DNA of 11,315 nucleotides from Gemmatimonadaceae bacterium (GCA_002726335.1 PBSR01000138.1:1-11315); one strand, 5' to 3'; positions 1 through 6,807 are shown, counted from the first letter of the stretch. The notes: generated by a model not told the origin, from the sequence alone. Numbers and translations are program-made.

Positions 1-667
1 CCTCGAGACACTGCACCCGACTCACGCCCGTCTCCCCTCCGTCTCGACGCTCCACCATAGACTGCAGCGTTTCCAGCGCGTGGAATCCATAGGAGTCGAG
101 GCCACCGTAGGCCACCGATACTGCCTCCGTTACCAGGGTGTCGAGATCGTATTCGAGCCAGGGCTTGCGATAGGTCACCGGCAGGGAGGAGCCGGCCATG
201 AAAGCCACGTCCAGTTCCCTGGTACGGTCGTACATCCAGAGCGCCTGTTCCCAACTCCACGACAGATGCTTGTCACTGAACACGGGTACCGAGCGGCCGG
301 AGGAGGCAAAAACGCCGCACACCTGCTCCAGGAAGAAGCGGCGCGGATACAGGTGCTGCTCCTTCTCGTTCCAGGCGTAGTCGCCGTGTTCTCCGATGAT
401 GAGCACGCCATCCACGGCAAGCTCTTCACCACCCAGTGTCAGCGCCTGTTTGATGCTCGGATAGATGGGTACATCATGCTCAGCGGCCAGTTCTCGGCCC
501 ACATCTCGCTCGTGGATCTGGTCGAGATAGAACGAGGCGATCTCGACCTGCGGCGCCGCCAGTCCCTCGTCCGTAGGAAAGCCGCGCAGGAACTTGGTGA
601 CGATCACATCCGCGTGGGAGAACGGAAAGTAGCTGGTGATGATGGCGGCGATGCGTTTCGTGGCCAT
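1..667 (-). CDS. Conserved protein of unknown function (3' end beyond window)
   Basis: An open reading frame runs from an ATG at 667 leftwards off the window, giving 222 residues with no stop, so the C-terminus is missing. An AGGAG stands about 7 nt before the ATG, and the isomerase gene upstream ends only 20 nt away, so the two are almost certainly co-transcribed. I cannot name the family. Visible patches that look strongly constrained are VDGVLIIGEHGDY (residues 85-97), YPRRFF (107-112), VPVFSDKHLSW (127-137), FMAGSSLPVTYR (156-167) and YGFHALETLQ (193-202) followed by MVERRDGGETGV. The density of His, Asp, Glu and Arg in these blocks suggests a soluble enzyme; no signal peptide or membrane segment is seen. 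From memory, similar unnamed proteins occur in several environmental phyla. A role in sugar or polyol metabolism is inference from the neighbour only. Confidence 0.85.
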   Translation of the reverse strand, partial: MATKRIAAIITSYFPFSHADVIVTKFLRGFPTDEGLAAPQVEIASFYLDQIHERDVGRELAAEHDVPIYPSIKQALTLGGEELAVDGVLIIGEHGDYAWNEKEQHLYPRRFFLEQVCGVFASSGRSVPVFSDKHLSWSWEQALWMYDRTRELDVAFMAGSSLPVTYRKPWLEYDLDTLVTEAVSVAYGGLDSYGFHALETLQSMVERRDGGETGVSRVQCLE

Positions 668-687
668 GTGTACGCTCCTGGTTTCCT

Positions 688-1551
688 CTATTTGTATTTG
701 CGCAGCAGGCTGGCCCAGATCCTGGCGATCTCCTCCCGGGCTACACAGGCATCCTGCCACACGTCGGGGAAGCACTCCAGGGCGTAGCCGGAGCCCGGCG
801 GCCCGAGTTCCACCACGGCCCACAACTCGCGTCCACGCCGGGCGCCCTTCAACCAGGACGCCAGCAGGGGGCGGCAGAAGCTGTCGCGCCAGGTGACGAA
901 ATCACCGTCGAGCTGGCCGCGGCCATTCGTGATCGGCGTCTGACAGTGACTGCCGGTGAAGGTCCGCAGGTGCAGCAGATCCCCCTGGCGCAGCAGGTCG
1001 GGACGGTAGATGAGCCGTTTGGCGAAATCCGCGGGGCGCACCTGCTTGACGATGGCGGGATGGGAATGATCGAAGTTCGTCCGCAGCTTCAACCTGTACT
1101 TGCTCTCGTAGGCCTTGGCGAGAGCCAGGCCTTTTTCCGGTGTTTCGGTACACGTATCGCGATGCCACTCGATGGCGGGTTTGATACCATAGAGGTCACC
1201 TGCCTGCATCACCGCTCGAGCCACGGGAAGAGCTTTCGCCGTCGGCGTATCGTGATCACACAGCTGTACGTTGACGTGGGTCGCGCCGGCATCGGCAAAG
1301 GCCTTCATCTTCGGTTTCGCATCGGCTACCCGGCCAACGTCTACACCGCCCACCAGTTCCATGTCATGCTTGCGGCAGGCCTTGGTGATGTCGTCCTGAG
1401 CTCCAGCGCTGAACCCGTCGAAGCCTGCCTCTTTCGCCTTGCGCACCTTCGTGTCCGCCGACCACTGACGCTTGGCCGAAGGGTAGTTCGTCATCGTCCA
1501 GGCCGCGGCGCAGAGCCGCAGGCGAGGTTTGGCAGCAGCCTTCCTTGCCAT
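688..1551 (-). CDS. Sugar-phosphate isomerase/epimerase-like TIM-barrel protein
   Basis: The 287-residue product resembles the xylose isomerase-like / AP endonuclease 2 TIM-barrel superfamily, whose members isomerise or epimerise sugars and polyols using a divalent metal. Barrel-like strands alternate with helices, as in GFDGFSAG (44-51), MELVGGVDV (64-72) and THVNVQLCDH (91-100). Likely metal ligands are E128 in AIEWHRD, D161 in NFDHSHP, H194 or H202 around LLHLRTFTGSH, and E248 in VVELGPP. The lysine- and arginine-rich start (MARKAAAKPRLR) looks like a short unstructured tail. I chose the ATG at 1551 because GAGGAG lies 9 nt before it. An ATG at 1560 directly abuts that GAGGAG and is less likely, and a longer frame reaching 1653 lies inside fdhD. 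The gene follows fdhD and precedes the unknown protein at the window edge. The substrate cannot be told. Confidence 0.82.
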   Translation of the reverse strand: MARKAAAKPRLRLCAAAWTMTNYPSAKRQWSADTKVRKAKEAGFDGFSAGAQDDITKACRKHDMELVGGVDVGRVADAKPKMKAFADAGATHVNVQLCDHDTPTAKALPVARAVMQAGDLYGIKPAIEWHRDTCTETPEKGLALAKAYESKYRLKLRTNFDHSHPAIVKQVRPADFAKRLIYRPDLLRQGDLLHLRTFTGSHCQTPITNGRGQLDGDFVTWRDSFCRPLLASWLKGARRGRELWAVVELGPPGSGYALECFPDVWQDACVAREEIARIWASLLRKYK

Positions 1552-1564
1552 CGGTGTCATCTCC

Positions 1565-2434
1565 TCATGGTTGGATGAGAGGGGCATCCTGTCGCCGCAG
1601 GCGCCCTCCGTGTGTGTACAGGTTATAGCCGCCGTCTCGCAGGAAACCGACAAGCGTCAATCCCGATTCGTCAGCCAGATCCACGGCCAGGCTTGACGGC
1701 CCGGAAACGGAGGCGATGAAGCCAAGGCCTGCCAGCAAGGCCTTCTGCACGATCTCGAAACTCGTCCGACCGCTGAGCATCAGCACCGATGACGCCGGCG
1801 GCCAGCGGCCGTCGAGCACGAACCGTCCGATGAGCTTGTCCACGGCATTGTGCCTCCCCACGTCCTCGCGCAGAGCCAGCAGCCGGCCCTCGGCGTCGAA
1901 CAGGCCTGCCGCGTGCACTGAACCGGTGTGCTCGAACTGCTTCTGTGCTTTCCTCAAGCTGTCGGGCAACGTCAGCAGAATGCCTTCCCCGACGGCAAAT
2001 GTCGATGGTTGTCGGTGCGATTGCGCCCGCACCTGGTCGATGCTGGTCTTGCCGCACACGCCACAACTGGAACTGACGTAGAGATTCCGTCGCAGATCAT
2101 CGACGTCGACTTCGGCGCCTGCTGCCAGACGCACGTCGACGACGTTGTGCTCATTCGGCGGCGTCGCGGAGGGACAGTAGGTCAGAGCCCCCAGATCCGC
2201 GGGATCGGTGAGAATACCCTCCGTCAACAGGAAGCCGGACACCAGCTCAAAGTCCTCGCCGGGTGTCCTCATCACCACTGCCACCGGGGTATCACCGAGA
2301 CGGATCTCCAGCGGCTCTTCGACGGTGACGGTGTCCGCACGTTCCTGGATTACAGGGCCGGGACCGGCGTGCCGCACGGCGACGATGCCCCGGCTGCTGA
2401 CGCTGGCGCCGTCCTGGGGGCGCGCTTCGCTCAC
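1565..2434 (-). CDS. fdhD: FdhD, sulfurtransferase for formate dehydrogenase maturation
   Basis: The 289-residue product matches the FdhD family, which passes sulfur from a cysteine desulfurase to the bis-MGD molybdenum/tungsten cofactor so that formate dehydrogenases become active; it is cytoplasmic. The diagnostic cysteine pair is present as SSSCGVCGKTS (C124 and C127). Other family blocks are PGEDFELVSGFLLTEG (58-73), HAAGLFD (174-180), EDVGRHNAVDKLIG (190-203) and SGRTSFEIVQKA (221-232). Length is normal for the family. The start is a GTG at 2434 with no ribosome binding site directly before it. Instead, a short upstream ORF with a strong site ends on this GTG, suggesting coupled translation. 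The TGA stop overlaps the GAGGAG of the downstream isomerase gene. No formate dehydrogenase or molybdenum cofactor gene is visible here, so its client enzyme must be elsewhere. Confidence 0.95.
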   Translation of the reverse strand: MSEARPQDGASVSSRGIVAVRHAGPGPVIQERADTVTVEEPLEIRLGDTPVAVVMRTPGEDFELVSGFLLTEGILTDPADLGALTYCPSATPPNEHNVVDVRLAAGAEVDVDDLRRNLYVSSSCGVCGKTSIDQVRAQSHRQPSTFAVGEGILLTLPDSLRKAQKQFEHTGSVHAAGLFDAEGRLLALREDVGRHNAVDKLIGRFVLDGRWPPASSVLMLSGRTSFEIVQKALLAGLGFIASVSGPSSLAVDLADESGLTLVGFLRDGGYNLYTHGGRLRRQDAPLIQP

Positions 2435-2481
2435 GAGGTTGCGTTTCGGCGGGCAGCCAATGTAAGTTCGAGCACCGGCAT
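2431..2481 (-). CDS. Putative 16-residue leader ORF of fdhD
   Basis: An ATG at 2481 opens a short frame encoding MPVLELTLAARRNATS, ending in a TGA at 2433-2431. It is preceded by GGGAGGT with a 7-nt spacer, the best ribosome binding site in this region. Its stop shares bases with the GTG start of fdhD (GTGA overlap), which is the classic arrangement for translational coupling. fdhD itself has no good site of its own. The peptide has no recognisable regulatory codon run. It could be a real leader peptide, a device for loading ribosomes onto fdhD, or the true N-terminus of FdhD separated by a frameshift. Coding status is uncertain. Confidence 0.4.
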   Translation of the reverse strand: MPVLELTLAARRNATS

Positions 2482-2517
2482 GAGCCAGACCTCCCTCATC
2501 GTTTTATCCGCGTTCAT
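2482..2517. promoter_or_regulatory. 36-bp divergent spacer between fdhD leader and methyltransferase
   Basis: Only 36 bp separate the putative minus-strand leader ATG (83 bp if fdhD starts at its GTG) from the plus-strand ATG at 2518. The minus-strand GGGAGGT ribosome binding site lies at its left side. On the plus side there is no purine-rich site before the ATG, just an AT-rich TTTTAT near 2502-2507. Promoters for the two directions must overlap each other or lie inside the opposing gene. I could not assign convincing -35/-10 pairs. Confidence 0.3.
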
Positions 2518-4431
2518 ATGAGTCGTTTCCTCGACGCTCTACGAGCCGGCACCGTACTCGCCGACGGCGCCATGGGTTCCTACATCTTCGAACTTACGGG
2601 CCGCCTGTCGGAATCCAACCACGTCTACGAGGCCTTCAGCGTCGATCGACCGGAGGTCATCCGCGAAACCCACCGCGCCTACCTCAACGCCGGCAGTCGC
2701 TGCCTGACGACGAATACCTTCGGGGCCAACCGCTCCTGTCTGGCCGCATTCGGCCTGGAGGACCGCGCCGCTGAGCTCAGCACCGCCGCCGTCGTGCTGG
2801 CCCGTGAATCGATCGACGACTTCGCCCGGCAGGAGAACGCCGGCGAGGACTTCTTCGTGCTCGGGTCGGTAGGCCCCACTCTGAACAGTGACGAGTCCGG
2901 GACTTCCCCTGAGGAGACATATGCCGCGCAACTGGGCGCTCTTGTCGACGGGGGTGTAGACGCACTGCTGCTGGAAACCTTCCGCGACCTCGACCTGCTA
3001 CGCGAGCTCCTGGCCGGGATCGCCCGCCTCGATGCCGGTATACCCGTCATCGTCCATATGGCCCTCGACAACGACAGCGGCCGTTGGAACGTCACTCCGG
3101 AGAAACTCGTCTCTCTGGGCGTCGAAGGAGGCGCGCATGCAGTCGGCATCAACTGCTGTCCGCCCTGGGATGCCGAGGCCTTCGTCGAGGCCGCTGCGCT
3201 CACAGATGCCGTGGCCGATGGTAACATACTGTTGTCAGCCATGCCCAACGTCGGTGGCTTTCAGCACATCGGCAACCGCTCCATGACACGGGTGAACCCC
3301 GAGTTCATGGGGCAGCTGGCGCGGACCATGTCTGCTCGTGGCACACGACTGATCGGTGGTTGCTGCGAAATACACCCCGCTCATGTGTGGGAGATGAACA
3401 ACTACCTCCACAGTCGCGCCGCGGGTGGCACAGCCGTGTCGGTCACCATTGAGTTGCCGAAAGAACGGCTCCCGGCCGACGCCGAGACGAAGCGCGACAA
3501 CGGGTCCTTTTCACGCAAGATTCTGGATGGTGATTTCGCCGTCAGCGTCGAGATGCTACCATCGCGGGGAACAGCCCCGAAGCTGCAGCAGGCGAAGGTC
3601 GCCTTCGTCCGCGAACTGTCAGCCTCCGGACTGACCGACGCCCTCGACATCACCGATGGCTCCCGCGGCATACCGCTGATGCCACCGGGTGATTTCATCC
3701 AACTCGTGCGGGGGAGCCTCGATTGGACGGCGCAGACCGGTGATGCCCTTGAACTGATCCCCCACTTTACGGCACGTGATCTCAACGTCATGGGTGTGCA
3801 GGCACGGTTGATCGGCTACTGGGCGAATCGCATACACAACGCCATCTTCGTCACCGGGGATCCGCCGAAGATGGCGCCCACGTACCCGCCCTCCACGGGC
3901 GTCTTCGACCTCGATTCGGTGGACATGATCCGCCTCGCCCACTCGCACCTGAACTCCGGCGTCGACTTCGGCGGGCAACCACTGGGCAAACACCGCGACC
4001 CGCGTACGCGTTTCACTATCGGCACGGGTTTCGAGCCGGAGGCCATCGATACACCACGGGAATTGGCGAAACTGGAACGCAAACTCGAGGCCGGCGCCGA
4101 CTACGTGATGACGCAACCTGCCTTCGGCTGGGAGCCCCTCGATGTGCTGACTCCCTTCCGTGACCGGGCGCCGATTCTCGTGGGTGTACTCATCCTGCGG
4201 GGTCTCGAACACGCGTTGCGCATGCGCGACGTTCCCGGAGTCGTCGTGCCGGATACGATCGTCGAGCGACTCGGCTCCACCGATGACGTTGGTGACCAGG
4301 TTCGGATCGGCCAGCAGATCGCCGTCGAGCAGATCCGCCAGATCCGCGCCGACGGTTGGTCGGGGCTCTACCTGATGTCCCCCGCTTCACACGGGCCGAT
4401 TCTCGACGTGCTGCGCTCAGGCCTGGGGTAA
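2518..4431 (+). CDS. Bifunctional homocysteine S-methyltransferase / methylenetetrahydrofolate reductase
   Basis: The 637-residue product fuses two enzymes of methionine and one-carbon metabolism, like the YitJ-type proteins of other bacteria. Residues 1 to about 300 form a homocysteine S-methyltransferase barrel: DGAMG (16-20), NTFGANR (66-72), GINCC with C213, and LIGGCCEIHP with C282 and C283, the three cysteines expected to bind zinc. Residues from about 335 to the end form a MTHFR barrel that reduces 5,10-methylene-THF to 5-methyl-THF with flavin. It shows VEMLPSRG with E345 (position of the catalytic Glu), HFTARDLN (416-423), FVTGDPPK with D448, and TQPAF with Q533. No cobalamin domain is present. 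The ATG at 2518 fits the family N-terminus, but no ribosome binding site precedes it. The last five codons overlap the convergent CCA gene. The N-terminal half might use S-methylmethionine or another donor. Confidence 0.93.
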   Translation: MSRFLDALRAGTVLADGAMGSYIFELTGRLSESNHVYEAFSVDRPEVIRETHRAYLNAGSRCLTTNTFGANRSCLAAFGLEDRAAELSTAAVVLARESIDDFARQENAGEDFFVLGSVGPTLNSDESGTSPEETYAAQLGALVDGGVDALLLETFRDLDLLRELLAGIARLDAGIPVIVHMALDNDSGRWNVTPEKLVSLGVEGGAHAVGINCCPPWDAEAFVEAAALTDAVADGNILLSAMPNVGGFQHIGNRSMTRVNPEFMGQLARTMSARGTRLIGGCCEIHPAHVWEMNNYLHSRAAGGTAVSVTIELPKERLPADAETKRDNGSFSRKILDGDFAVSVEMLPSRGTAPKLQQAKVAFVRELSASGLTDALDITDGSRGIPLMPPGDFIQLVRGSLDWTAQTGDALELIPHFTARDLNVMGVQARLIGYWANRIHNAIFVTGDPPKMAPTYPPSTGVFDLDSVDMIRLAHSHLNSGVDFGGQPLGKHRDPRTRFTIGTGFEPEAIDTPRELAKLERKLEAGADYVMTQPAFGWEPLDVLTPFRDRAPILVGVLILRGLEHALRMRDVPGVVVPDTIVERLGSTDDVGDQVRIGQQIAVEQIRQIRADGWSGLYLMSPASHGPILDVLRSGLG

Positions 4432-5796
4432 CGGGCGCTCCCACCGCGCACGCACGGCCGCCAGTGCCGCGTCTCGCGTCTTCAGCCGTCCCTCGAGTTG
4501 TTCGTCCTCGAGCCATCGCAGAATCTCGCCGAATTGCCGACCCGGATGATATCCGGCCGCGATCAGGTCCCGTCCTGTGAGCAGCAGCGGCGGTCGCAGG
4601 ATCTCCGCCTCCCCTTCGTCAGCCTCGGTCAGTGACTGGTGACAGAACTCATACAGATCCAGCAGTCCGTGGCTTGACTGACAATCGATACGGTGCAGTT
4701 CCAGCAACTCCGGGAAGAACCCCTCCCGCAGAAACCGCTTGAGCTTGCTCGGCCGCATCTGTTTCACGTTGCGAAAGCGCATGTGGTGTGCGGTGAGGTC
4801 ACGGACGCGGTCACGATCCCTGTTGGCAAAGCGCAACCGACGGGCGATCTCCTCCACCATCTCTGCCCCCCTGGCGTCGTGGCCGTCAAAGCGGATGCGG
4901 GAAGACTTCGGCCCGGGAGGCTGAAACGTGGCGGGTTTGCCGATGTCATGCAGCAACACACCCCAGGCCAGCGTCGGCGCCGGTTCGTCCAGAGCGTCGA
5001 CGAGTCCGAGCATCAGTTTCACGTGCTCCCACACATCTCCCTCGGGGTGGAACTCGGCGGGCTGATCCACACCCTTCATGGCCGCCACCTCGGGCAACAG
5101 GAGCCGCAGAAGACCCGAGTCGTAGAGCAGATCGAGACCACGCACGGCGCCGCCCTCGGTCAGGATCAGCGTCAGTTCATCACGTACGCGTTCGCCGCTG
5201 ATCTGCTCGATGATCGGTGCCTTGGCCACCAGCGCGCTCCACGTGGTGGTCTCGATGTGGAAATCCAGGCGCGTGGCAAAGCGCACCGCCCGCAGTGTGC
5301 GCAGGCCATCCTCAGCGAACCGTGCGGCAGGATCGCCGATGGCCCGGATCACACCCCCCGCCAGGTCGCGGCGTCCGTCGACGGTGTCGATGAGCCCATC
5401 CCCCTCGGGATCATAGAACATGCCGTTGATGGTGAAATCGCGGCGCTCTGCATCCTGGCGCCTCGTGGCGGGCAGCACGTGGTCGGGGTGACGCCCGTCG
5501 GAATAGGGCCCCTCCTGTCGAAAGCGAGCCACCTCGTAGGAGTTTCCCGCCAGCAGCACACGAAGAATGCCGAAGCGCTCACCCACGGAGACGGTTCGTT
5601 CGAACAGGACGGCCACCTGTTCCGGTCTGGCGTCGGTGGCGATATCCCAATCTTCCGGATCGCGTCCCAGCAGCAGATCACGCACGCAGCCTCCAGCCAG
5701 AACGGCCTGATGCCCTGCCTCGCGCAGACGCCTCAGGACCGTCAAGGCCCCGGCGTCGATGTCCTCGACCTTGAGCTCTGCCAGGGCGCCGGTCAT
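4417..5796 (-). CDS. cca: CCA-adding tRNA nucleotidyltransferase with HD domain
   Basis: The 459-residue product is a class II nucleotidyltransferase of the CCA-adding enzyme / poly(A) polymerase family, which builds or repairs the 3' CCA of tRNAs without a template. The nucleotidyltransferase head shows GGCVRDLLLGR (35-45), the metal-binding pair in EDWDIATDA (D49, D51), and RRDFTING (118-125). The neck follows with FAEDGLRTLRAVRFATR (160-176). An HD-type phosphohydrolase domain shows LLHDIGKP (281-288), FDGHDARGAE (303-312) and AHHMRF (336-341). The tail LTGRDLIAAGYHPG (406-419) is typical of the family. The HD domain suggests 2',3'-cyclic phosphatase or phosphodiesterase activity as in E. 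coli Cca. Poly(A) polymerase or A-adding activity cannot be excluded by motif alone. The ATG at 5796 has only a weak GGCGG upstream. The gene diverges from the IMP cyclohydrolase gene by 53 bp. Confidence 0.92.
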   Translation of the reverse strand: MTGALAELKVEDIDAGALTVLRRLREAGHQAVLAGGCVRDLLLGRDPEDWDIATDARPEQVAVLFERTVSVGERFGILRVLLAGNSYEVARFRQEGPYSDGRHPDHVLPATRRQDAERRDFTINGMFYDPEGDGLIDTVDGRRDLAGGVIRAIGDPAARFAEDGLRTLRAVRFATRLDFHIETTTWSALVAKAPIIEQISGERVRDELTLILTEGGAVRGLDLLYDSGLLRLLLPEVAAMKGVDQPAEFHPEGDVWEHVKLMLGLVDALDEPAPTLAWGVLLHDIGKPATFQPPGPKSSRIRFDGHDARGAEMVEEIARRLRFANRDRDRVRDLTAHHMRFRNVKQMRPSKLKRFLREGFFPELLELHRIDCQSSHGLLDLYEFCHQSLTEADEGEAEILRPPLLLTGRDLIAAGYHPGRQFGEILRWLEDEQLEGRLKTRDAALAAVRARWERPLPQA

Positions 5797-5800
5797 GTGG

Positions 5801-5829
5801 TTGCCGCCATCACCGACATGGGGTACGCT
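5801..5829 (+). promoter_or_regulatory. Weak sigma70-like promoter candidate before IMP cyclohydrolase gene
   Basis: In the 53-bp gap between the divergent cca and cyclohydrolase genes, TTGCCG at 5801-5806 and TACGCT at 5824-5829 are 17 bp apart, the ideal spacing. They match TTGACA at four of six positions and TATAAT at three of six. Transcription would begin around 5836, leaving a very short leader that carries the GGAGGAGG ribosome binding site. The match is weak, and in GC-rich DNA such pairs arise by chance. Confidence 0.25.
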
Positions 5830-5849
5830 CTCGGTAGGAGGAGGAAGAG

Positions 5850-6467
5850 ATGGCTGAAGGATCTGTGAAGCTGAAACGGGCGCTCATCAGCACCTTCGAT
5901 CGCGGCGGCTTGCTGGAGTTTGCCGGGGCGCTGCAGGAGCTGGGAGTGGAGCTGGTCAGCACGGGCGGCACGAGCCGGGCGCTGCGCGAGGCGGGGTTGA
6001 AGGTTACCGAAGTGGCCGACGTCACGGGGTTTCCGGAGATCATGGACGGTCGCGTCAAGACCCTGCATCCGAAGATCCACGGTGGTCTGCTCGGAGTCCG
6101 GGACAACGCCGAACACATGGCTACCCTGGAGCAACATGCCATCGCCCCCTTCGAGCTGGTCTGCGTCAACCTCTACCCCTTCGAGGCGGCCATCTCGAAA
6201 CCGGGTTGCAGTCTTGCCGAGGCGATCGAGAACATCGACATCGGCGGGCCCGCCATGCTGCGCTCTTCGGCCAAGAACAACCGCTCCATCTACGTCGTCA
6301 GCTCCCCGGCGCAGTACCCGGAGACCATCGAGCGACTGCGCGCCGATGGCGGCCACATCGATCCGGCGTACGGCATGCGACTCGCCATCGAGGTGTATCG
6401 ACTGACCTCGCGGTATGACGCCGCCATCACAGCCTACCTGGCAGCGCAATCCGGCCTGCCGTCCTGA
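5850..6467 (+). CDS. purH: Stand-alone IMP cyclohydrolase (PurH N-terminal domain only)
   Basis: The 205-residue product covers only the cyclohydrolase (MGS-like) domain of PurH, which closes FAICAR to IMP in the last step of purine synthesis. Full PurH is roughly 510-530 residues and adds an AICAR transformylase domain. The residues known as catalytic in the human enzyme (K66, Y104, D125, K137) appear as K70 in GRVKTLHPK, Y109 in VNLYPF, D130 in NIDIGGPAM and K142 in SSAKNN. The substrate-binding STGGT (37-41) is also there. The protein ends after YDAAITAYL, the natural domain boundary, so this looks like a deliberate single-domain enzyme. A strong AGGAGGAGG precedes the ATG at 5850. The DNA after the stop carries an unrelated convergent gene, so a frameshifted second half is excluded locally. 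The transformylase must be encoded elsewhere or replaced, for example by a PurP-type enzyme. Confidence 0.92.
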   Translation: MAEGSVKLKRALISTFDRGGLLEFAGALQELGVELVSTGGTSRALREAGLKVTEVADVTGFPEIMDGRVKTLHPKIHGGLLGVRDNAEHMATLEQHAIAPFELVCVNLYPFEAAISKPGCSLAEAIENIDIGGPAMLRSSAKNNRSIYVVSSPAQYPETIERLRADGGHIDPAYGMRLAIEVYRLTSRYDAAITAYLAAQSGLPS

Positions 6468-6468
6468 A

Positions 6469-6490
6469 CTGAAGCAGGGACCGCTTTCAG
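6469..6490. terminator. Weak hairpin at a convergent gene junction
   Basis: CTGAAGC at 6469-6475 pairs with GCTTTCAG at 6483-6490 (one bulged T), enclosing a 7-nt loop. It sits just after the IMP cyclohydrolase stop and across the stop of the convergent small gene. The position suits a bidirectional transcription end, but there is no T-tract on either strand and the stem is short. Confidence 0.2.
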
Positions 6491-6789
6491 GGCTGCCGGG
6501 TCGCGCTCCAGCTGGCCTTCCAGTATTCACCCAGATCGACCTCGCCCGTCATGCGGTCGCCGTCGATCCTGCCGGTAAAGGTGTACCCGGCGCCGCAGGC
6601 CTGGTAGTGGACGCCGGTGCGCAGTTGAACCGCGCCGTCAGCACCCACGCTGCCCGAAATATCCTGCTCGCCGTACTGGCTCCGGTAGCGCCCGCTGACG
6701 CCACCGTCGGCCTGGTCCAGGCTGAGTTGGTATGATGCCTCGCCCAGCAGAAACTTCAACTCCAGCTGCCATTCTCCGCTCAGATCCAT
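6487..6789 (-). CDS. Small beta-rich protein of unknown function (100 aa)
   Basis: A 100-residue frame begins at an ATG at 6789 with AGGTAGAG just upstream, 18 nt after the stop of the SelA-like gene, so it is the last gene of that operon. The sequence alternates short hydrophobic and polar runs separated by Gly/Asp turns: WQLELKFLLG (7-16), YQLSLDQADGGVSGRY (20-35), ISGSVGADGAVQLRTG (44-59) and YTFTGRIDGDRMTGEVDLG (69-87). This suggests a small all-beta barrel or sandwich with antiparallel hairpins. There is one cysteine (C65) and no signal peptide or membrane segment, so it is likely cytoplasmic. I do not recognise a named family; the DGDRMTGEVDLGEY pattern resembles small beta domains sometimes found beside metabolic enzymes. 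A ligand-binding or accessory role for the upstream PLP enzymes is inference from position. Confidence 0.75.
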   Translation of the reverse strand: MDLSGEWQLELKFLLGEASYQLSLDQADGGVSGRYRSQYGEQDISGSVGADGAVQLRTGVHYQACGAGYTFTGRIDGDRMTGEVDLGEYWKASWSATRQP

Positions 6790-6807
6790 CTCTACCTGTT
6801 CCCTTCC

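Noticed and set aside
80..1578. Plus-strand frames of about 235 and 210 codons at 80-787 and 946-1578
   Set aside because: They lie opposite the unknown protein and the isomerase, both of which have conserved motifs and ribosome sites on the minus strand; the antisense products look like composition artefacts.
1552..1653. Longer N-terminus for the sugar isomerase-like protein starting at 1653
   Set aside because: The extension lies within the fdhD coding sequence in another frame, whereas GAGGAG directly supports starts at 1551 or 1560.
4693..5868. A 391-codon open frame on the plus strand opposite cca
   Set aside because: It is wholly antisense to a confidently identified gene, its translation has no recognisable motif, and long antisense frames are common in GC-rich DNA with strong third-position bias.
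5793..6530. A 245-codon minus-strand frame opposite the IMP cyclohydrolase gene
   Set aside because: The plus strand encodes all catalytic residues of IMP cyclohydrolase with an excellent ribosome site; the antisense frame shows no motif.
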